A DNA stretch of 64,000 bases. It comes from Thermocrinis ruber. GTDB lineage: Bacteria > Aquificota > Aquificia > Aquificales > Aquificaceae. The position numbers were made by a program, and so were the translations under genes. This document shows positions 24,537 through 35,364 of this stretch, piece by piece. The DNA is taken from assembly GCF_000512735.1 (NCBI RefSeq), contig NZ_CP007028.1, forward strand, positions 620,001 through 684,000, in the 5' to 3' direction. The notes under the pieces are model-generated. The model did no database searches. It saw nothing but the letters and a program-made list of their open reading frames with translations, and was not told where the DNA came from. Numbering within the stretch: position 1 is the stretch's first letter; every line of letters starts with the position of its first letter.

Positions 24537-26970
24537 GTGAAAGTCATTATCTTAGAAGAAGGGGCGGACTTGGACGCCCTCTCCTGTGCCTACGGCGTGC
24601 TCCTTCTTTATCAGGACGCATACCTTCTAAAGCCCTCTTTACTTTCAAGAAGGGCAAGCGAGGTTTTCAAAAGGTTTAAAGAAAGGTTCAGAATTTTGGA
24701 AGAACTTCCGCAGGAGTTTGACCTGGTTTTGGTGGATGCCCACCATGTGGAGGAATACAAGCTTCCGGGAGTGAAGGAAATTTACATATTTGACCATCAT
24801 CCAAAGGCACCCAAAGGGTTCAAGGGAAAGGTGGATGAGGTGGGCAGTGCAACCACCTTGGTGGTGGAAGAACTCCAAAGGCTAAACGTAGATATATCTC
24901 CGGAGGATGCAACCCTTTTGGCTTTGGGCATCTACGAAGACACTGGGAGTTTAACTTACGAGGGAACCACTGAACGGGATGCCCTTGCATTAGCTTGGCT
25001 TTTAAAGAAGGGTGCAAATCTAAGAACTATAAGGGAATTTCTCAGGGAGAGCCTGAGTAAGGAGGAGATAGACTTTTTGTCTAAAAGCTTGGTTGCCCTT
25101 GAAAAGCTGTTTATTGATGGCTCAAAGGTGGTGGTCTTTGTGCTAAGGTCGGAGGAATACAACCCGGACTTTTTGCAGGTGGCTTATCGCTTGGAGGATG
25201 TAAAAGATGCGGATGCTTTTTTCGTGATTGTTTCCGTTGGCAGTAAAACCTACCTCTTTGGCAGAGGACTAAAGGGTCGCTTTGACACTTCAAAAATTTT
25301 GGAAGCCTTTGGTGGTGGAGGGCACAGCTTTGCCAGTGCGGTAAAGTTAGAAAACGTGTCCGCAGAAAGGCTAAAAACCCTATTGGTGCAACTCCTTAAG
25401 GGAGAAAATCCAGCCATAAGGGTTAGGGATGTGATGAACTATCCACCCTTTGCCCTGAGGGAAGATATGACCGTGGAGGAAGCTCTGATTTCCCTTGCGG
25501 AGAGAAACTTTGCTGGTGCGCCCGTTTTGGACCAAGAGGGAAGGCTTGTGGGTGTGGTTTATAAAAAAGTCCTTTTAAAGGTTGCCAAGCTTTTTCCTTC
25601 AAAGCAGGTGAAGGACTTTATGCAGACGCAGTTTCACACCCTGAGCCCGGAGGATTTTGTTTGGGATGCGGAGGCTATTTTATCCACCTACGGAGAAAAG
25701 CTAATACCCGTGGTGGAAGACCAAAAGCTTGTGGGTGTGATCACACGCTTGGACCTTATGCAAACCCTGATAAAGCAGACGGAGCCCTTAAAGCCCTCCC
25801 ACCGTAAGGTGCAACTTCCAAAAGAGGTGGAGGAGTTGGCAAGGGTTGTGGGAAAAATCTGTCAGGAGCTTGGTTTTAAGGGCTACTTGGTGGGTGGTGT
25901 GGTAAGGGACATACTTATGGGAAGGCGCATTTGGGATTTGGACTTTGTGGTGGAAGGAGACGGAATAAAGGTGGCGGAGAGGTTTGCCCAACATTACCGC
26001 GTGAATGTCCATCCCTTTCCAGAGTTTGGCACCGCACATTTAAAGGTGGGAGACTTTAAGATTGAGTTTGCCACCACCCGCAGGGAAACCTACCCTCATC
26101 CCGGTGCCTACCCAGTGGTAGAGCCCGCCTCTTTAAAGGAAGACCTTTTTAGAAGGGACTTTACCATCAACGCCATGGCAATATCGGTGATGGAGGAGGA
26201 CTTTGGAACCCTCATAGACTACTTTGGAGGACTCAGGGATCTAAAGGACAAGCTTATAAGAATACTCCATCCCCTCAGCTTTGTAGAGGACCCCGTCAGA
26301 ATCCTCAGAGCCCTACGCTTTGCAGGCAGGTTTGACTTTAAGCTTTCCAAAAGCACAGAAAAGGCAATGCTAAACGCCCTCTCTATGCATCTTTTAAAGC
26401 AGGCATCAAGAGGCAGACTTCTAAAGGAGCTAACCTTAGCCTTCCGAGAGGAAAAACTCCTTGACATACTTAAGCTTTACAGGCAGTACAAGGTTTTGGA
26501 GGAGCTAATAGATGGCTTTCAGTGGAGCCAAGATTTAGAACTAAAGCTGGAAAAGTTAAAGGAGGTGGTCTCTTGGCACAAAATTGAGTTTCCGGATAAA
26601 AAACTGGAATACGGCTGGCTTTACCTGGTGATTCTCTTGGAAAAGGTAAAGGGAGAGGAGTTTTTAAGAGACATGAGCGCGCCCGCATGGGTTAGGGAGC
26701 TATACCGCACCTACAAGGAGCAGGCTAAAGAGGTGATAAGAAAACTCCACCAAGCCAAAAAGCCCTCGGAGGTTTACTTGACCCTGAAAGGGTTCAGCGA
26801 GCCCTTTTATTTGCTTTTGGCGATAGAGGAGAGCCTAAGACCAAAGATCGTCCTTTACATGGAAAAGCTCAGCAAGCTGAAGGTGGATGTCTCCAGGTTT
26901 TCAGGTTTGAAAGGAAAAGAGCTCGGAAAGGCAATAGAGAACGAAAAACTAAGGTTGATGGACGAAACCT

Positions 26971-26984
<14 letters not shown>
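24537..26984 (+). CDS. tRNA nucleotidyltransferase (A-adding type) fused to DHH and CBS domains
   Basis: An 815-residue multidomain protein. Residues about 1-300 form a DHH/DHHA1 phosphoesterase unit ([32 protein letters not shown]). Two CBS domains follow (about 300-420, starting [10 protein letters not shown]). The C-terminal part is a class II nucleotidyltransferase ([46 protein letters not shown]). In Aquifex the CCA end is built by separate CC- and A-adding enzymes, and this architecture fits the A-adding one. The GTG start lies 9 nt after TATAAT. The 3' end overlaps rph by 14 nt. Confidence 0.88.
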
Positions 26985-29513
<2,529 letters not shown>

Positions 29514-29530
<17 letters not shown>

Positions 29531-30140
29531 GGTAAAATTCTGCGGGATCAAAAGGGAGGAGGATATAAAAAAGGCTTTGGAGTTAAAGGTAGATTACGTG
29601 GGTTTTATACTCTATCCAAAGAGCCCAAGGTTTGTAGGTTGGGAAAGGTTGGTAGGGCTTTTGGAGTTAGCCCAAGGAGTGAAAAGAGTGGGCGTTTTTG
29701 TCAATCCCACCTTTGAAGAGATAGAGAAGGCTTTTGAGCTTGGCATAGATTTGGTGCAACTCCACGGAGAGGAGGATTTTGAGTTTGCAAAAAGGGTAGG
29801 ATTGGAGAGGGTGATAAAAGCCTTTCGAGTAAAAGACCAAATCCATGTGGAAGAAGCGTGGAAGCAAGCTTACGCGATCCTTTTGGACACCTACTCAGAC
29901 AAAGCTTACGGTGGTACAGGAAAGAGCTTTGATTGGAGCATAGCCCAAGCTTTGGTGGAAGAGGGCTTTAAGGTTTTTCTCTCGGGAGGTTTGAACCCGA
30001 AGAATGTTTCCCTTGCGGTGCAACAAGTAAAACCCTATGCGGTGGATGTATCCTCGGGCATAGAAAAGGAGCCCGGTGTAAAGGACCACAAAAAGATGGA
30101 GGAATTCATCCATGCAGTTGAGAACCCATGTAAAGATTGA
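29514..30140 (+). CDS. trpF: Phosphoribosylanthranilate isomerase
   Basis: A 208-residue TIM-barrel enzyme. VKFCGIKREEDI at the N-terminus holds the catalytic Cys, VGVFVNPT and QLHGEED are conserved, the acid is in LLDTYS near residue 125, and FLSGGLNPKNV and VDVSSGIE form the phosphate site. It converts PRA to CdRP in tryptophan synthesis. The ATG at 29514 follows AGGAGAG by 9 nt and overlaps the PIN-like gene by 17 nt. No other trp genes are nearby. Confidence 0.94.
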
Positions 30141-30501
30141 TCAGGAGCTGAGTGGGACTCCCATAGAGGTGGGAGAAGGTTATGCGGTGGTGGAGCTAAA
30201 GACAAAGGAAAACATGCGTGCGGATGAGAAAAACTTGGTGCATGGAGGTTTTATCTTTAGCCTTGCGGACTACTGCGCCATGCTGACGGTCAATGAACCC
30301 ACCGTTGTTTTAGCATCCGCCAAGGTGGATTTTAAAAAACCCGTGGTGGTAGGAGACACCCTCCGGGCAGAGGGCAGGCTTCTAAGGGCAGAGGGCAAAA
30401 AGCGGTGGGTAGAGGTAAAGGTCTATAGAAACCAAGATTTGGTCTTTTTGGGAGAGTTCCTGTGCGTGGTGCCCGATAAACATGTGCTTGATGTTGAGTG
30501 A
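30112..30501 (+). CDS. PaaI-type hotdog thioesterase
   Basis: A 129-residue hotdog-fold protein. NLVHGGFIFSLADYCAM near residue 42 is the active-site signature, and the strand KVDFKKPVVVGDTL follows. Such enzymes hydrolyse acyl-CoA thioesters; FapR-like acyl sensing is an alternative but no DNA-binding domain is present. The ATG overlaps trpF by 29 nt. Confidence 0.8.
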   Translation: MQLRTHVKIDQELSGTPIEVGEGYAVVELKTKENMRADEKNLVHGGFIFSLADYCAMLTVNEPTVVLASAKVDFKKPVVVGDTLRAEGRLLRAEGKKRWVEVKVYRNQDLVFLGEFLCVVPDKHVLDVE

Positions 30502-30547
30502 ATTTTGTGATAGATTTAATACAAATCCAACTCAAGGAGGTGATCTC

Positions 30548-30985
30548 ATGGTCAGGGCAGTGCTCTTTGGCTTAAGTGCGGTTGCCTTAGCCTTAGCCCA
30601 ACCGAAGATTGAGGTGAAGGATCCATGGGTCAGGCTTGTCCCACCCAACGCAAAAGCCACCGCCGCATACATGAAGATTGAAAACAAGGGGACAGAAGCA
30701 GACAGGCTGGTGGATGCGTCCAGCAATGTTTCCAAGATCACCGAGCTTCACGAGACGGTGGAGGGCAAAATGCGCCGAGTAAAAGCCATAGAAGTTCCCG
30801 CAGGAAAGACCGTTGAACTAAAGCCCGGAGGTCTCCATGTAATGCTCATAGAACTCAAGGAGCCCCTCAAGGAAGGTCAAACGGTGGAAATTACCCTAAA
30901 GTTTGAAAAGTCAGGAGAGATAAAAGTTCAAGCGCCCATCAAAAAGGGAATGGGTGGTATGCATCACCATCACCACGGGCATTGA
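30548..30985 (+). CDS. PCuAC-family periplasmic copper chaperone
   Basis: A 145-residue exported protein (signal MVRAVLFGLSAVALALAQ). The copper site pattern is present: His in TELHETVEG, then Met in GKMRRVKAI, and HVM in GGLHVMLIEL about residue 98. The C-terminus is His-rich (GGMHHHHHGH) and may also hold metal. The family delivers Cu(I) to cytochrome oxidase CuA centres. CAAGGAGGTG precedes the ATG at 30548. The upstream frame is open, but the signal peptide fixes the start. Confidence 0.9.
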   Translation: MVRAVLFGLSAVALALAQPKIEVKDPWVRLVPPNAKATAAYMKIENKGTEADRLVDASSNVSKITELHETVEGKMRRVKAIEVPAGKTVELKPGGLHVMLIELKEPLKEGQTVEITLKFEKSGEIKVQAPIKKGMGGMHHHHHGH

Positions 30986-30988
30986 GCC

Positions 30989-31483
30989 TTGGCTCTTGGG
31001 AGGACTCACGAACTTATAAACCTGCTTGCCCTCCCGGGCTTTCTTTACTTTTTACCAAAAGAGTTTTATTTGCCCTTTAGCGTTGGCTACGTGCTGGGCA
31101 CCTTTTTTCTGTCCCCCGATTTGGACCTAAAGCACTCCAAACCTTCCAAAAGATGGAAAGCACTAAAAATCCTCTGGCACCCCTATCAAAAAAAGTCAAA
31201 ACACAGAGGCATTTCTCACATTCCCATCTTGGGCACCTTCACAAGGCTTTTATACATCTTCCTTATAATCACAGCCCTTTATTACCTGCTTTACTTTTTC
31301 CTTTCCTATTATTGGCAGGAGGGCACCCAAAAAATATCCCAACTCCACCCTCTTATTCTTGTGGAGGAGCTCGCATACAAAGAATGGACCTTTTACGCCC
31401 TCTTAGGTCTAATAGCCTCTGAACTTACCCACATAAGCCTTGACTTGCTTTGGAGCTTTTGGAAGAGAATAAAACCCTTTTGA
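30989..31483 (+). CDS. DUF2227-like membrane protein
   Basis: A 164-residue protein with histidines and aspartates arranged around short hydrophobic segments (GRTHELINLL, SPDLDLKHSKPSKRW, KHRGISHIPILGT, ELTHISLDLLW). This resembles DUF2227, a putative metal-binding membrane family related to YdjM-type hydrolases. Two or three membrane helices are likely. The start is TTG 30989, 3 nt after the copper chaperone stop, so the two are co-translated. Confidence 0.7.
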   Translation: MALGRTHELINLLALPGFLYFLPKEFYLPFSVGYVLGTFFLSPDLDLKHSKPSKRWKALKILWHPYQKKSKHRGISHIPILGTFTRLLYIFLIITALYYLLYFFLSYYWQEGTQKISQLHPLILVEELAYKEWTFYALLGLIASELTHISLDLLWSFWKRIKPF

Positions 31484-31485
31484 CC

Positions 31486-31821
31486 TCAGCTCATCATAGC
31501 GAACTCTTCCTTTATAGTGTTGCTCAGTTCTTCGTGAAGGATAAACCAAAAGTGCCTTTTTAACTCCGGTGGGATGTTCTCTATCTGCTTTGCAAGATAA
31601 AAACTAACCACAAGACGGAAATCCTTACTTTTTCCCCTCTCCAGCCTGTAAAAGTCCATCGGTCTAATAGGTCTTAACTCGTGCCTTCTTTCCAAGGCTC
31701 GCCTTAGTGCCTTTTTGAGTATGGGCATAAACTTTCTATCGTACTGAAGCTCAAGCCTGTCTGGGCAGTAAGGTTCAAAAAGCCTTATAGAAACTGGTCT
31801 AAAAAACACAAGAAACTTCAT
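31486..31821 (-). CDS. Hypothetical protein downstream of the CRISPR array
   Basis: A 111-residue protein with no family I recognise. It starts MKFLVFFRPVSIRLFEPY and is rich in Arg/Lys (RRALERRHELRPIRP). It lies on the strand in which the CRISPR array is read, starting 44 nt after the last repeat, so it may be on the pre-crRNA transcript. The ATG at 31821 is preferred over TTG 31839. No link to Cas proteins can be shown. Confidence 0.55.
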   Translation of the reverse strand: MKFLVFFRPVSIRLFEPYCPDRLELQYDRKFMPILKKALRRALERRHELRPIRPMDFYRLERGKSKDFRLVVSFYLAKQIENIPPELKRHFWFILHEELSNTIKEEFAMMS

Positions 31822-31864
31822 ATAGTTTATAAAACACAAAAATTAAGCAGTTTCTGACAATTCT

Positions 31865-32564
31865 TTTTTAACTCCACACGGTACATTAGGAACGTAGTCC
31901 CTGAACACTTGCATACCATGATTGAGTATCTTTCAACTCCACACGGTACATTAGGAACACCATCCACCAGCCAGACCCAACTGGGGGACCGTATCTTTCA
32001 ACTCCACACGGTACATTAGGAACACCATCCACCAGCCAGACCCAACTGGGGGACCATATCTTTCAACTCCACACGGTACATTAGGAACAGGAACCAGACA
32101 AAGGAGATAAGAACAACAAAGAAAAAAGCACCTTTCAACTCCACACGGTACATTAGGAACCTTCCTTCGGAGGATGAGGGCTTACCTAAAGAAGGTTAAG
32201 ACTTTCAACTCCACACGGTACATTAGGAACACCGCAACACGTTTCTTTACCTACCTAAACCATTACTTTCTTTCAACTCCACACGGTACATTAGGAACCA
32301 CCCACAATAACAAAAAACAAAGATAAGAACACACTTCTTTCAACTCCACACGGTACATTAGGAACATACACTTTGGTTGACCAGGAAGCATGGCGGAGTA
32401 TGATCTTTCAACTCCACACGGTACATTAGGAACGCTAATATTCCTTTCCATAGCCTGCACCTCCTTAAAACTTTCAACTCCACACGGTACATTAGGAACT
32501 GTTAGAGGTGGCTAAACTTGAGATTTGGGCGGTTACTTTCAACTCCACACGGTACATTAGGAAC
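31865..32564 (-). CRISPR. Orphan CRISPR array, 11 repeats and 10 spacers
   Basis: Eleven 29-nt repeats begin at 31865, 31930, 31995, 32060, 32132, 32202, 32270, 32337, 32405, 32471 and 32536. All are identical except the leftmost, which has two changes at its left end. Read on the minus strand the repeat starts GTTCCTAATGTACC and ends GTTGAAAG, as in type I/III arrays of thermophiles. Spacers are 36-43 nt. The degenerate repeat on the left and a promoter on the right set the direction as leftward. Spacers at 31959-31994 and 32024-32059 differ at one base. The window has no cas genes. Confidence 0.97.
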
Positions 32565-32584
32565 CCCAAACGACCGCATTAACT

Positions 32585-32613
32585 AAGATAAGACATATCA
32601 ATAATTTTGTCAA
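32585..32613 (-). promoter_or_regulatory. CRISPR leader promoter
   Basis: On the minus strand TTGACA (32613-32608) and TATCTT (32590-32585) are 17 nt apart. Transcription would start about 13 nt before the first (right-most) repeat. The rest of the leader, up to about 32728, is AT-rich without an ORF. Confidence 0.6.
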
Positions 32614-32728
32614 GAGGGCACCCCTTTCAAATGAAGTTAATTTTCCGAAATCCGAGATCATGCAAAGTTGAGTCTGCTATTATCAAATTTAAATCCCTGT
32701 CTCTCAATGTTTTCCGCCACTGACCATA

Positions 32729-32776
32729 ATTACGGCATTACGGCATTACATAATTACGGCTTTACGGTTTTACGGC
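32729..32776 (+). repeat. Six tandem 8-bp repeats (consensus ATTACGGC)
   Basis: Six exactly adjacent 8-bp units read ATTACGGC, ATTACGGC, ATTACATA, ATTACGGC, TTTACGGT and TTTACGGC. They fill the -35 region directly upstream of the TATAAT of the small RHH gene. MetJ, another ribbon-helix-helix repressor, binds tandem 8-bp boxes, so an autoregulatory operator is the likely role (inference). Confidence 0.75.
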
Positions 32777-32783
32777 GAGAGTA

Positions 32784-32789
32784 TATAAT
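32784..32789 (+). promoter_or_regulatory. -10 box of the RHH gene
   Basis: TATAAT ends 8 nt before the ATG at 32798 and begins 7 nt after the last 8-bp repeat. A leaderless transcript is expected. Confidence 0.55.
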
Positions 32790-32797
32790 TAAAACCT

Positions 32798-32989
32798 ATG
32801 GGATGCAAAAAGAAGAAAGTGGTAAAAACCACAATTTTGCTACCTTCCGATGTGCATCAAGCCCTGCGCATAGAAGCCATAACCAAGAAAATGTCCATGG
32901 GAGAACTCATCGTCCAAAAGCTAAGGGAGTTGGAAGAATACAAGCAAAAATACGGTGGAGTTGTAAAGGCAGAGGACTATCTCACTTAG
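32798..32989 (+). CDS. Ribbon-helix-helix DNA-binding protein
   Basis: A 63-residue basic protein. KTTILLPSDVHQALRIEAI followed by MSMGELIVQKLREL gives the strand-helix-helix order of Arc/CopG/MetJ-type repressors, and a lysine-rich N-terminus precedes it. Six 8-bp repeats stand at its promoter. It could be a plasmid- or toxin-type antitoxin, but no toxin gene follows. It lies beside the CRISPR leader, so a role in array control is possible but unsupported. Confidence 0.75.
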   Translation: MGCKKKKVVKTTILLPSDVHQALRIEAITKKMSMGELIVQKLRELEEYKQKYGGVVKAEDYLT

Positions 32990-33027
32990 GAAGACTACAC
33001 CCTCCTTATTCAGTTGCCAAGTTGACA

Positions 33028-33046
33028 AGGGTCCTCGTGGGACCCT
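33028..33046 (+). terminator. GC-rich hairpin after the RHH gene
   Basis: AGGGTCC and GGACCCT form a perfect 7-bp stem with a 5-nt loop, about 40 nt after the RHH stop and before the atpG promoter. There is no T-tract, so an intrinsic terminator is only possible. Confidence 0.35.
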
Positions 33047-33110
33047 CAAGCTCCCTTACGTAGGCTATTTAGAATTATAACACAAAGTAGCAGAGGGAAG
33101 GAGTCTGTGT

Positions 33111-33116
33111 TATAAT
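33111..33116 (+). promoter_or_regulatory. -10 box of atpG
   Basis: TATAAT ends 9 nt before the atpG ATG at 33126 and there is no ribosome binding site, so a leaderless atpG-ftsY-lon transcript is expected. Confidence 0.5.
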
Positions 33117-33125
33117 TTAAATGCC

Positions 33126-33995
33126 ATGCCAAAGCTTTCTCCGAGGGATATAAGAAGAAAGATCCAAGGTATAAAGAACACCAGAAGGATCACCAACGCT
33201 ATGAAGGTGGTCTCCGCCGCCAAGCTGAGAAAGGCTCAGGAGGCAATATACGCCTCAAGACCTTACTCAGAAAGGCTTTACGAGGTGCTTGCTCATCTTT
33301 CTGCCCATGTGGATATGAGCGCGCATCCCCTTTTGGAGGTTAGAGAGGAAAGAAAGGTTGATATCATCCTTATAACTGCAGATAAAGGTTTGGCTGGTGC
33401 CTTCAACTCAAACGCAATAAAGAAAGCAGAAGAGCTTATCGCAGAAAAAAATCAGAATGGCATAAAGGTATCCCTCATACTCATAGGACGCAAGGGTGCT
33501 CAATACTTCCAAAAGAGAAGCTGGAAGGTTCTAAAGGCTTACGAGGAGGTCTTTAGAAAGGAAATTAACTTTGAAGTGGTCAAAGAGGTGGGCGAGTTAG
33601 TCCGGCAAAGATACCAAAACAAGGAGACAGACGGAGTGTATCTAATAAACAATGAAATGATCACAAGGGCAAGCTACAAACCTGTAGTTAGAAGGTTCTT
33701 GCCCTTTGAAAGGATAGAGCAAAAAGAGCAAGACTATAGTTCCTACGAGTTTGAGGTAGATGCGGAAACCTTCATAAACAAGCTCATTGACCTTTATTTG
33801 AACTATCAACTGTACAGGGCTATGCTTGAGTCCAACGCAGCGGAGCACTTTGCCCGGATGGTGGCTATGGATAATGCTACCCGCAACGCGGACGAACTTA
33901 TAAGGACATGGACCTTGATCTTCAACAAGGTAAGGCAAGAGTCCATAACCTACGAGCTTATAGATATAGTCAACGCAGTGGAAGCTATGAAGTGA
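33126..33995 (+). CDS. atpG: F1F0 ATP synthase subunit gamma
   Basis: A 289-residue central-stalk subunit. The N-terminal helix (MPKLSPRDIRRKIQGIKNTR, TNAMKVVSAAKLRKAQ) and the C-terminal MDNATRNADELI plus TLIFNKVRQESITYELIDIV are diagnostic. It couples rotor movement to catalysis in beta. It is encoded far from atpD and from atpH/F here. A second ATG at 33121 is out of frame. ftsY follows after 1 nt. Confidence 0.95.
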   Translation: MPKLSPRDIRRKIQGIKNTRRITNAMKVVSAAKLRKAQEAIYASRPYSERLYEVLAHLSAHVDMSAHPLLEVREERKVDIILITADKGLAGAFNSNAIKKAEELIAEKNQNGIKVSLILIGRKGAQYFQKRSWKVLKAYEEVFRKEINFEVVKEVGELVRQRYQNKETDGVYLINNEMITRASYKPVVRRFLPFERIEQKEQDYSSYEFEVDAETFINKLIDLYLNYQLYRAMLESNAAEHFARMVAMDNATRNADELIRTWTLIFNKVRQESITYELIDIVNAVEAMK

Positions 33996-33996
33996 A

Positions 33997-35364
33997 ATGT
34001 TTGGCTTTTTCAAAAAGTCAGAAGAGGAGAAGTTAGCGGAAAAGGGAGATAAATCTGCCATTCTTAAGCTCATAGAAAAGGGTAAAAAGGACAAGGCTAT
34101 AGAAATCTTAGAAAGATTCAAAGAAGACCCTGAACTAAGACCCATTCTCTTTAAGCTTTACATGGAGGAGGGCAAATATTACTATGCCTACCAACTGGTG
34201 GAATACTACGACAAAAACTTAGCCACCGCCAAAGAAAGGGCACTTCTCTACGAAAAGGTGGGAGAGATCCAAAAGGCGGTGGAGGAGTACTCCAAGGTGG
34301 GAGACTATGAGAGCCTCTATAGGGCTGGGATGCTTTTGAAGGAGGCACAGCCCAAAGAAAGCCTTGAGTTTTTTGAGAGGGCTTTTAAGCTGGCAAACGA
34401 AATCCAAAAGAAGGAGTTGGAAGAACACATTTTGGAGATAAAGAAAAAGCTCGGTCTTGTAGAGGTAAAAAAAGAGGGCTTTTTGGAGAGGCTCCGCAAA
34501 GGTTTAAGAAAAACGAGGGAACTCCTTGAGTTTGGCGTTATCTTTGCAGGGAGAAAGGTGGATGAGGAGCTGTTGGAAGAGCTTGAAGAGAGGCTCATAA
34601 GAGCAGACATTGGAGTAAAGACTGCGGAGCAACTGGTGGAGGAGCTAAGAAAGGAAGCTATAAGAAAGAACATAAAAACTTGGGAAGAACTATTACCTGT
34701 GCTGAGGGAGAAGTTGCTGAGCTACATAGGAAACTGTAAAGGAGAGTTAAAGGAAGGCAAGGTTTATCTCTTTTTGGGAGTCAACGGCTCTGGAAAAACC
34801 ACCACCATAGGAAAGCTCGCCTATAGGTTCAAAAGTCAAGGGAAAAGGGTTCTGCTATGTGCTGGAGATACCTTCAGGTCTGCAGCAATAGAGCAGTTGC
34901 AGGTTTGGGCTCAGAGGAGCGGAGCGGATATAGTCTATAAGGAGGAGGGTGCAGACCCTGCGTCGGTGGTCTATCAGGCTTTGGAAAAGGCTCAGAAAGA
35001 AAACTACGATGTGGTTTTAATAGATACCGCCGGAAGGCTACACACAAAGGAGCCACTCATCAGGGAACTAAGGAAAATAAAGCAGGTCATTCAGAAGTTC
35101 TACCCAGAGGAGCTCACCGAAACCCTTTTGGTGTTAGATGCCACAATAGGACAGAACTCTCTTTCACAGGCTAAGGTCTTTAAGGAGGCGGTGGACGTTA
35201 GCGGTATAGTGCTTACCAAGTTGGATGGTTCTGCAAAGGGTGGTGCGGTGGTGCCCATATGCAGTGAGTTAAAAATTCCCATAAAGCTTTTGGGGGTAGG
35301 TGAGGGTTTGGAAGATTTGCAGGAGTTTGATCCAAAAACCTTTGTGGAGGAGCTGACAAGTTGA
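33997..35364 (+). CDS. ftsY: Signal recognition particle receptor FtsY with TPR-like N-terminal extension
   Basis: A 455-residue SRP receptor. Residues about 160-455 are the NG domain: [18 protein letters not shown] near residue 260, [23 protein letters not shown], and [12 protein letters not shown]. Instead of the usual acidic A domain, the first ~150 residues are helical repeats ([44 protein letters not shown]) resembling TPR units. It receives SRP-ribosome complexes at the membrane. It sits between atpG and lon with 1-nt gap and TGATG overlap. Confidence 0.93.
   Translation: MFGFFKKSEEEKLAEKGDKSAILKLIEKGKKDKAIEILERFKEDPELRPILFKLYMEEGKYYYAYQLVEYYDKNLATAKERALLYEKVGEIQKAVEEYSKVGDYESLYRAGMLLKEAQPKESLEFFERAFKLANEIQKKELEEHILEIKKKLGLVEVKKEGFLERLRKGLRKTRELLEFGVIFAGRKVDEELLEELEERLIRADIGVKTAEQLVEELRKEAIRKNIKTWEELLPVLREKLLSYIGNCKGELKEGKVYLFLGVNGSGKTTTIGKLAYRFKSQGKRVLLCAGDTFRSAAIEQLQVWAQRSGADIVYKEEGADPASVVYQALEKAQKENYDVVLIDTAGRLHTKEPLIRELRKIKQVIQKFYPEELTETLLVLDATIGQNSLSQAKVFKEAVDVSGIVLTKLDGSAKGGAVVPICSELKIPIKLLGVGEGLEDLQEFDPKTFVEELTS

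Noticed and set aside
31853-31869. A twelfth, decayed CRISPR repeat left of 31865
   Set aside because: Sequence left of the first repeat shows no further match to the repeat core.
32263-32460. Short ORF across the CRISPR array containing repeated VPNVPCGVER peptides
   Set aside because: The repeated peptide is only the translated CRISPR repeat. The array is non-coding.
32668-33063. 131-codon frame covering the 8-bp repeats and the RHH gene
   Set aside because: It is out of frame with the RHH gene, which has the proper fold, promoter and start; the longer frame shows no domain.
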